A stretch of DNA of 64,000 nucleotides, taken from Kappaphycus alvarezii (Eukaryota; Rhodophyta; Florideophyceae; Gigartinales; Solieriaceae). A program made the translations under genes and the position numbers. A model generated the notes under the pieces. That model had not been told where the DNA came from and made no database searches. It saw nothing but the letters and a program-made list of their open reading frames with translations. Shown one piece after another: positions 1 to 9,548 of this stretch. Every line of letters starts with the position of its first letter. Positions within the stretch are counted from its first letter, which is position 1. The stretch spans positions 124,001 to 188,000 of the forward strand of contig NADL03000775.1 in the NCBI GenBank assembly GCA_002205965.3, given 5' to 3'.

Positions 1-458
1 TCGAAAGTTTAATGCATTTATTTCTGTGAGGGGTAGTTATCAAAACGACAACGGTACGGGAAGCGCGAAGGGTGGAGGCGGTTTGAAACAGCCACCCGCG
101 GTTGGCCGGTCGTCAACCGCAAGTTTTGACAAAGCTGTGTCAATGGCTTTGGCAGATTAATGCACCGAAACCAAAAACATCTTTAAAAATCGTATCTACT
201 GCAAATCTAATCCAATTGAATTGCAGCAAAGACCTTACCTTTTCAAGCCTCACAACTTCTGTCACAGACTTGCTTTTTCGTTGACAGTCAAGACTCGGCA
301 CATTTAATCCCCATTTCAACGGCACTTCCTCCCGGAAAATGTTATTGCTCAGGTGTGCGAGTGGGAGCATAGAAATCTCACGACGGCGCACAACATAATC
401 AGAACGGACTAACACAGCAGTTCCCTTTCAGCCTCTAAGCCGCGAAACATCATTCAGC
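1..458. other. upstream intergenic stretch, no gene recognised
   Basis: Short open frames occur on both strands, including one on the minus strand at 140-415 that opens with GTG, but none has recognisable motifs or a plausible ATG start. The last part is presumably the promoter and 5' UTR of the ChaN-like gene. No clear TATA box was seen. Confidence 0.4.
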
Positions 459-1555
459 ATGCCAGCCTTTGCAACCCCCACCATTTTGCATACCTCAACA
501 CTTCGCAAATGCGCTCTCAAGCATCATACGCCGCAATGCAATCTTCAGAATCCTTCCCACAACCATCAAGTACCCTCTACAACTCGTCGCCGTCTTCTTC
601 AGGCCGCAGCCCTGGCTCCATTCTCCCTACTTGATCCTGTGAAATGTGAAACCCTGCAAAACAGGGTACTCCACAAAGACCGCCTGTATGATGCCCGTAG
701 CGGGTCCTTTGTACCGGCTTCAGCCGTTGGTACACTGATGCGTCGTGACGTTGGCAACACGTTTGATCGCTGTATTGTGGCCGGTGAAATTCATGACAAT
801 GTCTGCACCCACGCCGCTCAACTGGCTGTCATTGAAAATGCGAGACAATTGCCGGATGGCATGCCACTGACGGTGGGCTTTGAACAGTTTTATCGCGCCC
901 ATGATTCTATTTTGGACGACTATGTGCAGGGCCGTATGAGTTTGACGAGAATGTTGAAGGCAACTAAATGGGAGGATACTTGGGGGTTTGACGCAAAGTT
1001 GTATTCTCCTATATTTGAGTACTGTCGGGTCCATCGCATTCCTATGGTGGGTCTGAACGTCCCGTATGCGTTCGTGCAGCAGGTCGGTGCGTACGGATTT
1101 GATGGATTAGCAGATAATCTCAAGGAGCTTTTGCCTGACGACATAGACTTGCACAATGAGGCCACTTTAAGCACTTTATGAGCCTAATGGGGTGGGATGA
1201 GTCAAAGACGTACAGCGAGGTTCATAAGACCTCAGGACCGCACGGCGTATCCGTGGAACGATATTATCAAGCTCAGGTACTTTGGGAGGAGTGGATGAGT
1301 CAGTCAGTCGCTATGTCGCTGAACCAACGTCCTGGAACCAGAATAGTGGCCCTTATAGGATCTGGACACGTAGAGGGACGATACGGATTCCCGGATCGAA
1401 TTGAGAAACGATGCCAGCAAAGGCCATACACGATAGTCCCAAGGCCAGTCGCTTGGGATTTTAATCAAGGCCTTGGAATGCCAAGTATTGCACGTCCAGA
1501 CGTAGATATAGCAGATCTCGTCTGGTACACGCGGCGAGTCATAGACTTGGTTTAG
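459..1555 (+). CDS. ChaN-like haem-binding (DUF399/Tiki superfamily) protein, thylakoid-lumen targeted, one frameshift
   Basis: The product resembles the ChaN/Haem_bd family, whose bacterial founder binds haem and whose algal and plant members are plastid proteins of unclear function. Seen: a signature VAGEIHDNVCTHAAQLAVIE near residue 106, GFEQFYRAHDSILDDYVQG near 140, IPMVGLNVP near 195, and in the second part YYQAQVLWEEWMSQSVA and GSGHVEGRYGFPDRI. The N-terminus is transit-peptide-like and then has RRRLLQAAALAPFSLL, a twin-arginine motif followed by a hydrophobic stretch, so Tat import into the lumen is inferred. The first frame stops at 1179-1181 and the second (from 1178) continues the family. 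Reading shifts cleanly near the GG at 1160-1161, where one missing base would give GHFKHFMSLMG in frame. A consensus error is likelier than a pseudogene because both halves are well conserved. The start is the ATG at 459. Confidence 0.72.
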
Positions 1556-1708
1556 TATGACATTGGGGCCACGCAAAATATTACTCGATTTGTATACCAA
1601 AACGACCTAAAGGCGTGTTGTTTGACTTGGGCTATGTGCATATTTAAGAGTTATTAAAATCGAACCGTCTATTAATCTCACGAAGCCCAACACAAGGTAG
1701 ACGCTCCT

Positions 1709-4193
1709 TCAACTGCGCTGATTACCACCAACCAGACTCGCTGAGGCGTTTGGCGGCAAGTGACCATCAGTGTACTTGCTCAGAAGCTCAGACGCCCTAT
1801 AGGCCACTGCGGCATCATCATCATCCACAAATGGCTGTAGCAAAGAGCCGCCCTCAGTTGCCGAGCCAAGGAACTCTACAAGACATTGTCGACACTCGGA
1901 CAACCTTCTATATAATGTTTTGGTCTTACTGGCATTTAGTAGCAGGGTAAATATCGCTGGGTTCGCATGACTCAGAAGCTCTCGAGAAACCAGTAATTGC
2001 CCTTTTAAAAACATCTTTGACCTGGAATCAACGGCTGCCTGTGACATCATGACCCGCCGTTTGGCAAACGGCGTGCTTACCGTGAAGAACTCTATCACCA
2101 TCTCGGAAAACTGTAAAACGCTCCTCAGGTTGGACCTTCCGGAAGTGATATCATCAGCGGCACCGTGAATTTTCGCCAATGTCTCCGGGAGGACACCAGC
2201 AGGACGTGCAGAGCGAGAATACACGAATTTTCGCAGGTGAATCTCCACATCGCAAAGAATCTTCCACTCCCTTGCGAAATGAACGCTTTCGCGTTGCGAG
2301 AGCATTGTCGCTTGCCTCTCTGCAATTTCTTGAAAGAGCTGCAATACTCTCAAGCAAAATGACTTGTCCAACAATCTGACCATTGCTCGCACGGAAACCA
2401 AATATTTTGTCGCTGCCGAGCGATAAGCCCTTCCGATGGTTCCACTCAGTCGAGTATCGCTGAAGGACTGGCTCTCGGTTTTCTCTTGCAATACAGTTGT
2501 GCTATCATGATGAGCATCGTCTGAGCTTTTGCCGATGAGCGACTCTTGCGACTCTGTGCAAAGCGGATCAAACAAAAGGATGCGAATTGTATCCAACACA
2601 AAATCGGGCCATGGACCAACACGGAACGTGTGAACCAAACAATCCGCGATTTCGTATGACTCAAGTAGACTGCGGAATGTAACTATGTGATCCCTTAAAA
2701 TATCAATGTCTTCCTCCGGCAGATTACTCAAGCACTCAAGAACTGCAAAGTCATATATAACGCGAAACAAGCTATGCCTTGCAGACAATGAAGCAGTATC
2801 CGCGTACAGTGTCACCACTGTCTCAATTCCACCAATCTCCTCGAGACAATTATAGTCAACAACGGGCAGAGAAGTTAGATCATCCCTATGATGCTGCAAT
2901 CGCGGACAGAGACCCTCTGCGATGAGCACATGATCTACATCCGTGTGAGTCGAATCACCAATATGCAACGCAAGAGCAGCGAGGCAGCGTGAGGATATGT
3001 TGTCGCTTGGCCGCCGGTTACTGGATCTGAGGAGGGCGAGGTAGCAGCGGAGAGCACGTTCCCACATAACGTCGTCATCCTGCCGGCCGTGCATCTCCTC
3101 GACGACATCTGAAAACACTTCGCGCGCGACTTCTTCGACCGTAACCCACGAAGAACGGTGAATAAAGCTTGCATGGGCACCGATGTTCAGTAGTAGAGTG
3201 AATATAGAGCCATCTCTCTCACTCCTTTCGGCGCCTCGCATTCTTCTGACGATTTCAGTGAGGAGACCGAAACCAGCCTCTGTGCTCTCGAGACAAGCCC
3301 CAACGACATAGCCAGTCAAAAGTTGGAGGGCGCGATTACGCCCCTTTGCTTTCAGAGAGGTGTTGGTGAGATACTCGTGCAGCACACTCCATGCCTCACC
3401 ACCAGGCTCCTGGCCAGTGTAAAGGTGCCAATGAATAGGTCCGTGGCGCAATGGAGTGTCTTCTACTCTCTTCTTATTGCGCTCCCGACTGAGAACGAGC
3501 GCACCAATCTCAGAATCCTCTGCGCTCTCGGCAGACAAAAAAATGAACCTGTCGGCAATGTTGTGTTCCGTATTCTCAGACGGGGAAGGAATCGGAGGAA
3601 ACAGACAAGATAACTGATGATCTTGAGCTGTATACGGAGGAGGTGGTAGGGGAAGGGTGAGATTCGGATACGGGTCGGAGAGTGACTGCGTGCTTGAATC
3701 AACCAGGCGACAGAGCTCTTAATTGGTTCACCATCTGAAACAATGGTAGGCTCCGGTGGTTGCGGGGATCGAGCTGACTGCGGTCATCCAAAAAGCTTGG
3801 GACCCAGGATCCCTCCTCCCCATAACTCTGCTTCCTCTCTGAGCGCGGGATAGCTGGAAGTGGTCGCGTCGGCGGTGGAATCAAGTTGTTCACTTGAATA
3901 AAATCCGAATGTTCACTATATTCTGGACCAGGGGCTTGCGTCGCTAGCGGGGGGCGATTCTTCAGACCAAGATCGACTAGCTTTTCCCCTCTCGCGTTTT
4001 CCGGTTTCGGTGGCAGAGGAGGGGGCGGTGAACCAGGGGGCGGGAGTACGGATGCGCGGGCAAACCCTGGTTTTGGCGGTAGAGGAGGTGGCAAGGGCTT
4101 AGGGGCGACGCCCTCATTTTCAGGGTCGCCGTTTGGTCGAGGTGGTAAGCGAATCACGGAGCTAATTCGGTCTTCCGAGTCTAAGAGACTCAA
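1709..4193 (-). CDS. proline-rich protein with C-terminal alpha-solenoid, split by a frameshift
   Basis: I read 4193-3699 and 3718-1709 as one gene. The first 164 residues are proline-rich with several PPLPPKP-type SH3-binding motifs (residues 34-65). That frame stops at 3699-3701. The downstream frame is open from the stop at 3719-3721 and adds a further proline-rich linker (LTLPLPPPPYTAQD) before the long C-terminal part. The apparent start at 3538 is a TTG inside this open frame, so it is not a true start. The ~600-residue C-terminus is leucine-rich, helical and weakly repetitive, as in armadillo/HEAT-type solenoids. Proline-rich plus solenoid resembles the actin-nucleation regulator SPIN90/Ldb17, but I see no diagnostic motif and do not claim it. 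A one-base indel between 3699 and 3718 best explains the break. The total would be about 830 residues. Confidence 0.55.
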
Positions 4194-5575
4194 ATTCTTC
4201 GGTCGACCTGCGAAACTTTTCGCTCAGTCCATTTCGTCGACGAGACATTGGCGTTGTACTTGAGGGGCACAGGTGAAAGAGCCTTTGCCAGGCAAGGAAA
4301 CGCTGGCAAACTGGGTAAGGATTCAGCACTTGGCCTGGTGCATATTTTCATGACGTGCTTGATAGCATAAAGTAAAATGATCGGCTCGATGGCGGATTTC
4401 GCCAGGCCTGGTGTGATCGATGAGTATTACAAAGAAGTTGGAAGCCAATTTGCAGTCGAGTTGGTCTGTCACATTGCAGGGTTCTTACTCAGAGAGGTGG
4501 CGGGTAAATATCATCTCTCTCTGCTTCAACCGAAAAGCACTACTGCAGTAGTGTACTGTACTGTAGATGTACAGTACAGTTCAGTATATGGTAAAGTACA
4601 GTATCGTACCGTACTGTGTCGCTGCACATGGCCGACGTGGACCACCCGGTTAGCTATAGCTTAGCAATACAGTCGGATCCTGCAGCGGACACCAGTTATA
4701 CTGTACCGTACTGTACTGTACTAATGCCTTAAGGTTCTACACGTATTTGTACTGTACTGTACAGTAAATGCGATAATGCAGCTGTATTATAATTGTAAAT
4801 AGCTTGCGAGGGATCAGCCGTATTGATGTCTTGACAAAGAATTTTATTTCTTGCCATAGTTTGCATACTGTACTGTAAAGTACGTACAGTGCAGTACAGT
4901 ATACCGTACTAATGCCATGCTGTGCTGTGAAAAGAACAAGGCGAGGCTTTCTGTTTCAATTGTGTTCGAAACTTTCGCCGCGATGTTCAGGCGTCGTCAC
5001 TGCCCTATTGATGAGCATGCTAAGCACGCCGCATTTCGCTCGGCCCAACGGTACCCAAGCCTAAGGCGCAAATTCTTCAACGCCTCAGCTTCGCTATCAG
5101 GTCCAGTGTCGCTGCGCCAATTGCTCGCATGCCTTGTCATGCCGAGGGCATCGCCACCCTGAATAAACCGCAATCCTCGTTCGATATATTCTACCTAGCG
5201 ACAAGTCTACACCTGTCGTAAATTTAAAGAAACATGTCAAGGCAGGATGTGTTAGTCTGTGGCTTCCGCTCACGGATCGGCAGAGCTGCGGTAAAATGTG
5301 ACCTCCCATAATATCCACCCCGTCTACCAAACTACACAGGAAACTTCACACACCGAGATTCGAGCATAAGACTTTGGCAACCCACGATCTTTTCACTTAC
5401 TCGTCGGTCAGCAGGGTAGAAACAAAGTGCTGCCTTTTAGAGAACCAAAGTGCATACATTGCGTCGATGTATGCAGCTCTTGCTAACCTTGCCGTCCGCG
5501 GTGATGTACTCGTAAACCTACGACCCCCACGCAGTAATGGGTCCGCATGCGAAGTCACTTGTCTCGCTCTCAAGC
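4194..5575. repeat. intergenic region rich in GTACTGTAC-type repeats with a LINE-like 3' fragment
   Basis: At about 4545-4615, 4700-4765 and 4865-4910 the sequence is dominated by overlapping TACAGTAC/GTACTGTAC words on both strands. Between the first two blocks, 4619-4694 is a copy of a dispersed repeat also found inverted at 21536-21615 (shared core GACGTGGACCACCCGGTTAG). The rest (4916-5575) has short frames only, with no recognised product. Confidence 0.6.
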
Positions 5576-6501
5576 TCATTCCGTCGATGAGCTCCTCAAC
5601 TTTGTAAGTGCATCTTCCAGCGGAATAAATCTCACATTTCGCAGTTTGGTATTCGCACCACTTTTAAGTTCCCTGATTGTTTGCTTGAGGTCAATCACCT
5701 GGACGTCATTCAAGTCAATAGACGCGTTTGGATCCCTCACTTTCAGCTTGCCGACAGTTTCATCTAGGTTTTCCTTTGCGAAGAATAACGGGTAAACATT
5801 TTGCCCGTTTTTTCTTCCTTGATGGCTAGGCCATCGATGTAAAAGATTGGCACTCCATTCTTTCCAAAAATTTGTTCAAACGCACCGTCGGTAACCTCCT
5901 GCGCTATTTCCACCTCATGACTATCAGGAAACAACTCAAACCGTTCCAGTACTGATTTGGCCGGTGTTGACTTGGAATCCAGGAATTTGAACGCCTCTTC
6001 CAGGCTGATAGAGAGAACTCTTGCATCGGAATTATCCTTGCTTATCTGCTCTAAAAATTGCTGGGCATCCGCCGGTTGCACGAAAAAGTACCCACGACGC
6101 AATCGACGATCATCTGATTCCGACATGTACGGACGTCCTGTCGCGTCGGTAACAGTGAATACAGGTATCCTTCTTAATTGCGAATCCAGTATTGCACTCC
6201 CTTGAGCCGAGGTTGCATTCCGAATTATTCCTGCAAGGGGAAGAAAGCTGCCGATGACTAGCCCTGCCACAAGAATCACAGAGCCAATTCTCATCCCTAG
6301 CGACTTATCTGATGACATCTGCAGGTTGCTGGTCTCGGGCTGCATTGAACTGTGTTGAAGTTTGTCGGAAACAGTGAAACTTTGCGGAGTGGTGACTGTC
6401 TCAAAGCGATTCGATGGTTGAGATTTCGGGATACAGACGGGTTTAGCCGCGTAAGTGGCTCTGACACTCGTTAGAAACACGCCGCGGCCCCTACAAAACA
6501 A
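5576..6501 (-). CDS. TIC22: Tic22-family plastid protein import factor, one frameshift near the C-terminus
   Basis: Tic22 acts in the envelope intermembrane space and helps preproteins pass between the outer and inner translocons. Seen: LRRIPVFTVTDATGRPYM, GYFFVQPADAQQFLEQI, FELFPDSHEVEIAQEV and GVPIFYIDGLAIKEE in family order. The frame stops at 5764, but a neighbouring frame carries the expected tail (PLFFAKENLDETVGKLKV, then VQVIDLKQTIRELKSG) to a TGA at 5576-5578. One base missing from the T-run at 5799-5802 restores it. Residues 68-95 form a hydrophobic segment ending ATSA, like the secretory signal of cyanobacterial periplasmic Tic22. The first codon at 6501 is TTG and a nearby ATG (6512-6514) lies in another frame, so the 5' end is uncertain; an upstream intron ending TTGTTTTGTAG or another indel is possible. 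The gene is divergent from the pentapeptide-protein gene. Confidence 0.82.
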
Positions 6502-6727
6502 GGGCGCTCATTTTTCTGCGGACGCCACTATTTGGTCTGTCAACCGAGGCTGGTTTGGAAGCTGGTGCTCTAGATATTCTCCAGAGATCTCACCTGCAAT
6601 TACAAGCGATTGATGGTTGCGTGACACTGTCCGAATTCGTCGAAATATGCGAGTTGCCATTAGGATTTATTGCCGTACCAAACTGTGCGATATTTTCCTT
6701 AGCGAATTGAGATCAAGGCAAGACCAA

Positions 6728-6776
6728 CCAATCATAAATAATCTGACAAATTCCCGTACTGTGCTGCGGGTATAAA
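6728..6776 (+). promoter_or_regulatory. CCAAT and TATA boxes of the pentapeptide-protein gene
   Basis: CCAAT at 6728-6732 is followed 38 bp later by TATAAA at 6771-6776, about 92 bp before the ATG at 6868. Spacing and orientation suit a polymerase II core promoter. No experimental support is available from sequence alone. Confidence 0.45.
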
Positions 6777-6867
6777 CGTATCAACATCAACACCCTCCGC
6801 CAGAGGTACTGTTCGCGAAGACCTCTAGCCGCACGTGAATATCCATTCTACGGACAAACACCTTGCC

Positions 6868-7699
6868 ATGGCATTCGTAAGCAGCTTCACAACCAGGTCG
6901 CAAATTTCTCGTCGACCTGCTACGAGGACGACATCACATGGTCCATGTTGCGGATTAGACGACATTCCGCGTGCACTGGCGCCTCCTGCAGCCGCCATTC
7001 TCCTTTCCCTTTCTATCCTATCGCCATGTCCAGTACTTGCAGATGAAGCCCCACTAGTGTTTGACCATGATCAAAGTCTCTCTGGGGCAGATTTTTCCCA
7101 CAGGTCCGACCTCCACGGTGCGATATTCTCGAAGTCAAATTGCAAGGGCGCAACTTTTGCCGGTTCTGATCTCACTGCCGCGCAGTTGGACGACGCCAAT
7201 GTAGGTAGCACCGAGATTAACCCGTATGACATCCACCACGATGAGTAAGGGCTTATATCAGATTCATATCCTTAGCGTACTAACCTCGCTGGGTTTCTTG
7301 CCAATCGTACTCTGGCTCTGTGAGTAGTTCCAAGAGGCGAACTTCGAGGGTGCAACTGCAACGAACGTTATCGCGACCAACGCAAAGTTCCAGAATGCCA
7401 ACCTGAGAGATGTCGGTAAGCTTTTTGTTCCAATTTGTGACGTACTGCCATCCATGACAAAGTCCGTGTTCCTTCAGCCTTTTTCTGTGTCCTTACCCTG
7501 GGAATGTTGAGATCTTTTTCGAAGACTTTTCTAATAGCAATCTTGTTGGCGTGGTAATCGACGGGGCGGACATTGAGGGGGCAGACTTTTCTGATAGCCT
7601 CTTGACCAAGGCAACTACAATTAAGCTCTGCAAAAAGCATCTGGGGTAAACTCAAGGACAGGAGTACCGACCGCAGAATCCTTAATGTGTCCAGAATAA
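6868..7699 (+). CDS. thylakoid-lumen pentapeptide-repeat protein, two introns, one homopolymer frameshift
   Basis: The product resembles the plant lumenal 17-20 kDa pentapeptide proteins (TL17/TL20.3 type), of unknown biochemical function. The ATG at 6868 starts MAFVSSF, a red-algal style transit peptide; a hydrophobic segment ending VLADEA follows, as in lumen proteins. Repeats: SGADFSHRSDLHGAIFSKSN... in exon 1, FQEANFEGATATNV in exon 2 and FEDFSNSNLVGV...GADIEGADFSDSLL in exon 3. Intron 1 is 7201-7327. Exon 2 is 7328-7415, and intron 2 starts GTAAG at 7416 and probably ends AG at 7510-7511, though phase is ambiguous near the T-run at 7515-7519. The frame hits TAA at 7647-7649, but one more G in the run at 7643-7646 extends it to the expected tail VNSRTGVPTAESLMC, with a stop at 7697-7699. 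Confidence 0.75.
7201..7327 (+). other. spliceosomal intron with consensus TACTAAC branch point
   Basis: The intron begins GTAGGT, carries a perfect TACTAAC at 7278-7284 and ends TAG at 7325-7327. It is phase 0, and removing it joins two pentapeptide stretches in frame. It is 127 nt long. Confidence 0.75.
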
Positions 7700-7717
7700 T
7701 GTGTGAATCTCTTTATT

Positions 7718-8989
7718 CTATCCAACGGAACAGACCCGCCATGAATGTGAATCAACATATCCGATTTTAGCTGTAGCATTCTGCGCCCATGGCGGTGGAG
7801 GAACTTCGAATGACCAGTTGTCTGATTCATATTTGAGGGCATGAAGATGAAGAAACATTTGCTGAACCGCCACGTTCTTCACGTTTGTCACTTGAGGGCA
7901 GTTCGTGCAAAAAAGCTCGCGCCCTTCCTCAATACAAGATAAGTGTCGACCGTGAAGTTGGAGGGAACGCCTCGACCAGTGGCAAGCGAGGTATGATCGA
8001 CTTTGAGAAGCGGCGGTCCCGTTATCGCTGAATAAGGAGTGGTGGGCAGTGATTTTCATTGGATCTTTCCCTTCTTGGCAAACAAGGCTAGTCTTCGAAC
8101 ATGAATTGCGGTCTCCGTAAAGTGGGTCATTTACGATAGGGTAGCCCATGTGCGCTAGGTGAATTCGAATCTGGTGCGTACGCCCTGTACGCGGTCTGCA
8201 TTCGACGATGCTAGTTGTGCCGTCTTTACCTTGAGACAAAAGCTTGAATGACGTCATTGCGTGGGCGCCATCAGGACGGACGAATGACCTCATTTCTCGT
8301 TTATCCCAAAACAAAGGCTCATGAGAAGTAACTGGTTTCGACGGAAACGAACCATGAACTTCAGCAACGTATGTCTTGCGGAACTTGTGTTCCTTAATTT
8401 CGGCGCTAAATTTGGCGGCAAATTCCTGGGTCTTCGCAAGAATGACCAGGCCGGAGGTTTCCTTATCCAATCGATGTACTGCCAACAACTTTCCCGTACC
8501 ATAAAACGCCTTGAGTATGAACAAGAGAGAATTCCTTCTATATGTACCACAAGGATGTATGGGCAGGGATGGCGGTTTAGAGACGACCATATACCCGCCC
8601 TCATCGTATGCGACGAGTATCGCGGAGGACAACACGGCAGATTCATGCCTGTGAACAATGTGTACAACCTCATTGCCATCTTCCCAGACAGTGCCTTTAG
8701 CCACAGGCCGTCCATTGATCTGGACGCGACCGCCATCGATCTCCTTTACCCAGTAGTTTTCATCGGTATGTTTGAACTCCTGACTGAATACGCTGAGGAT
8801 GGTCTGATCTCGCCACCGGGGCTTGAAATTTGTGCGAAACTCAAACACGTATGGTCGTACGTACCTGAGATCTCCGATTGTGACGTAATCGTGCTCAGAA
8901 ATGTAGTCTAAATCAGTCTCTGGTTTCTGTTGCCGCATTCTCTTGTTTGGTTTAAAGGCACGAGCCCTTGCCTGGCGCTTCCGCCCCAT
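7718..8989 (-). CDS. RluA-family tRNA pseudouridine synthase, Pus9/RPUSD2-like
   Basis: This is an intact 423-residue enzyme of the Pus9/Rib2/RPUSD2 branch, which converts uridine to pseudouridine in RNA (position 32 of tRNAs in yeast). The open frame begins at a TTG at 9001, but the ATG at 8989 (MGRKRQARARAF, basic) is the better start. Seen: the family N-terminus YVRPYVFEFRTNFKPRWRDQ, an S4-like RNA-binding region to about residue 110, the catalytic motif HRLDKETSGLVILAK near residue 170 with the active-site aspartate, then RPRTGRTHQIRIHLAHMGYPI and a closing LHALKYESDNWSFEVPPPPWA. No frameshift or intron is needed. It is convergent with the pentapeptide gene, and the two stops are about 20 bp apart, which shows how compact this island is. 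The exact RNA target is inferred. Confidence 0.88.
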   Translation of the reverse strand: MGRKRQARARAFKPNKRMRQQKPETDLDYISEHDYVTIGDLRYVRPYVFEFRTNFKPRWRDQTILSVFSQEFKHTDENYWVKEIDGGRVQINGRPVAKGTVWEDGNEVVHIVHRHESAVLSSAILVAYDEGGYMVVSKPPSLPIHPCGTYRRNSLLFILKAFYGTGKLLAVHRLDKETSGLVILAKTQEFAAKFSAEIKEHKFRKTYVAEVHGSFPSKPVTSHEPLFWDKREMRSFVRPDGAHAMTSFKLLSQGKDGTTSIVECRPRTGRTHQIRIHLAHMGYPIVNDPLYGDRNSCSKTSLVCQEGKDPMKITAHHSLFSDNGTAASQSRSYLACHWSRRSLQLHGRHLSCIEEGRELFCTNCPQVTNVKNVAVQQMFLHLHALKYESDNWSFEVPPPPWAQNATAKIGYVDSHSWRVCSVG

Positions 8990-9548
8990 GTGCGTGGTCA
9001 ACTTGTTGATAATCTGTATCTCAGTGTGATGGTTGTCAACAGCAATTCCCCGCGAAGTGACCTATGGTTTTCAATTCGAGATTTGCGGGAGAAATATTTA
9101 TTGGTTAATTCTGATAAATGGTAGGGTGCCGCTCGCCTGCGATTTTGCGAAGTATGTGAAATGTCAAAGAAAGAAGGGCACGCTGACAGCCTCTGGCGGA
9201 AAACGAGACCGAATCAGCGCTGAGGTGCTGTGGTACCAAATACTTAAATCTACAGTAATTCGATCAGCCGCGGCCGCCATGGTTGATCAACAGACAACGT
9301 TGGTATTGATGTACATGTACAGTACAGTACGTACAGTATAGTTCAGTACAGCACAATACTAGACCCCTCTATCATGTATGAGGGATACTCCGAATGAGCC
9401 AATGTATTCCTGGCAACGAGGGTTGCCCGTGAAATACTGTTGGTCATTTCGCAATGATCCATAAAAAAACAAAAGAAAAAGTATGTACAGTATGATAACA
9501 ATGTAGTACAGTGACTAAAAGGGAAACTTACAATCAAATCATCTAGAA
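8990..9548. repeat. intergenic region with a GTACAGTAC repeat block
   Basis: Overlapping GTACAGTA words occupy 9310-9352 and recur at about 9484-9514, like the block at 4.5-4.9 kb. No gene is recognised. An inverted CCAAT (ATTGG, about 9100-9104) lies upstream of the pseudouridine synthase and could belong to its promoter. Confidence 0.45.

Noticed and set aside
102-415. Short genes before the ChaN-like gene
   Set aside because: No ATG start or homology-like pattern; overlapping on opposite strands.
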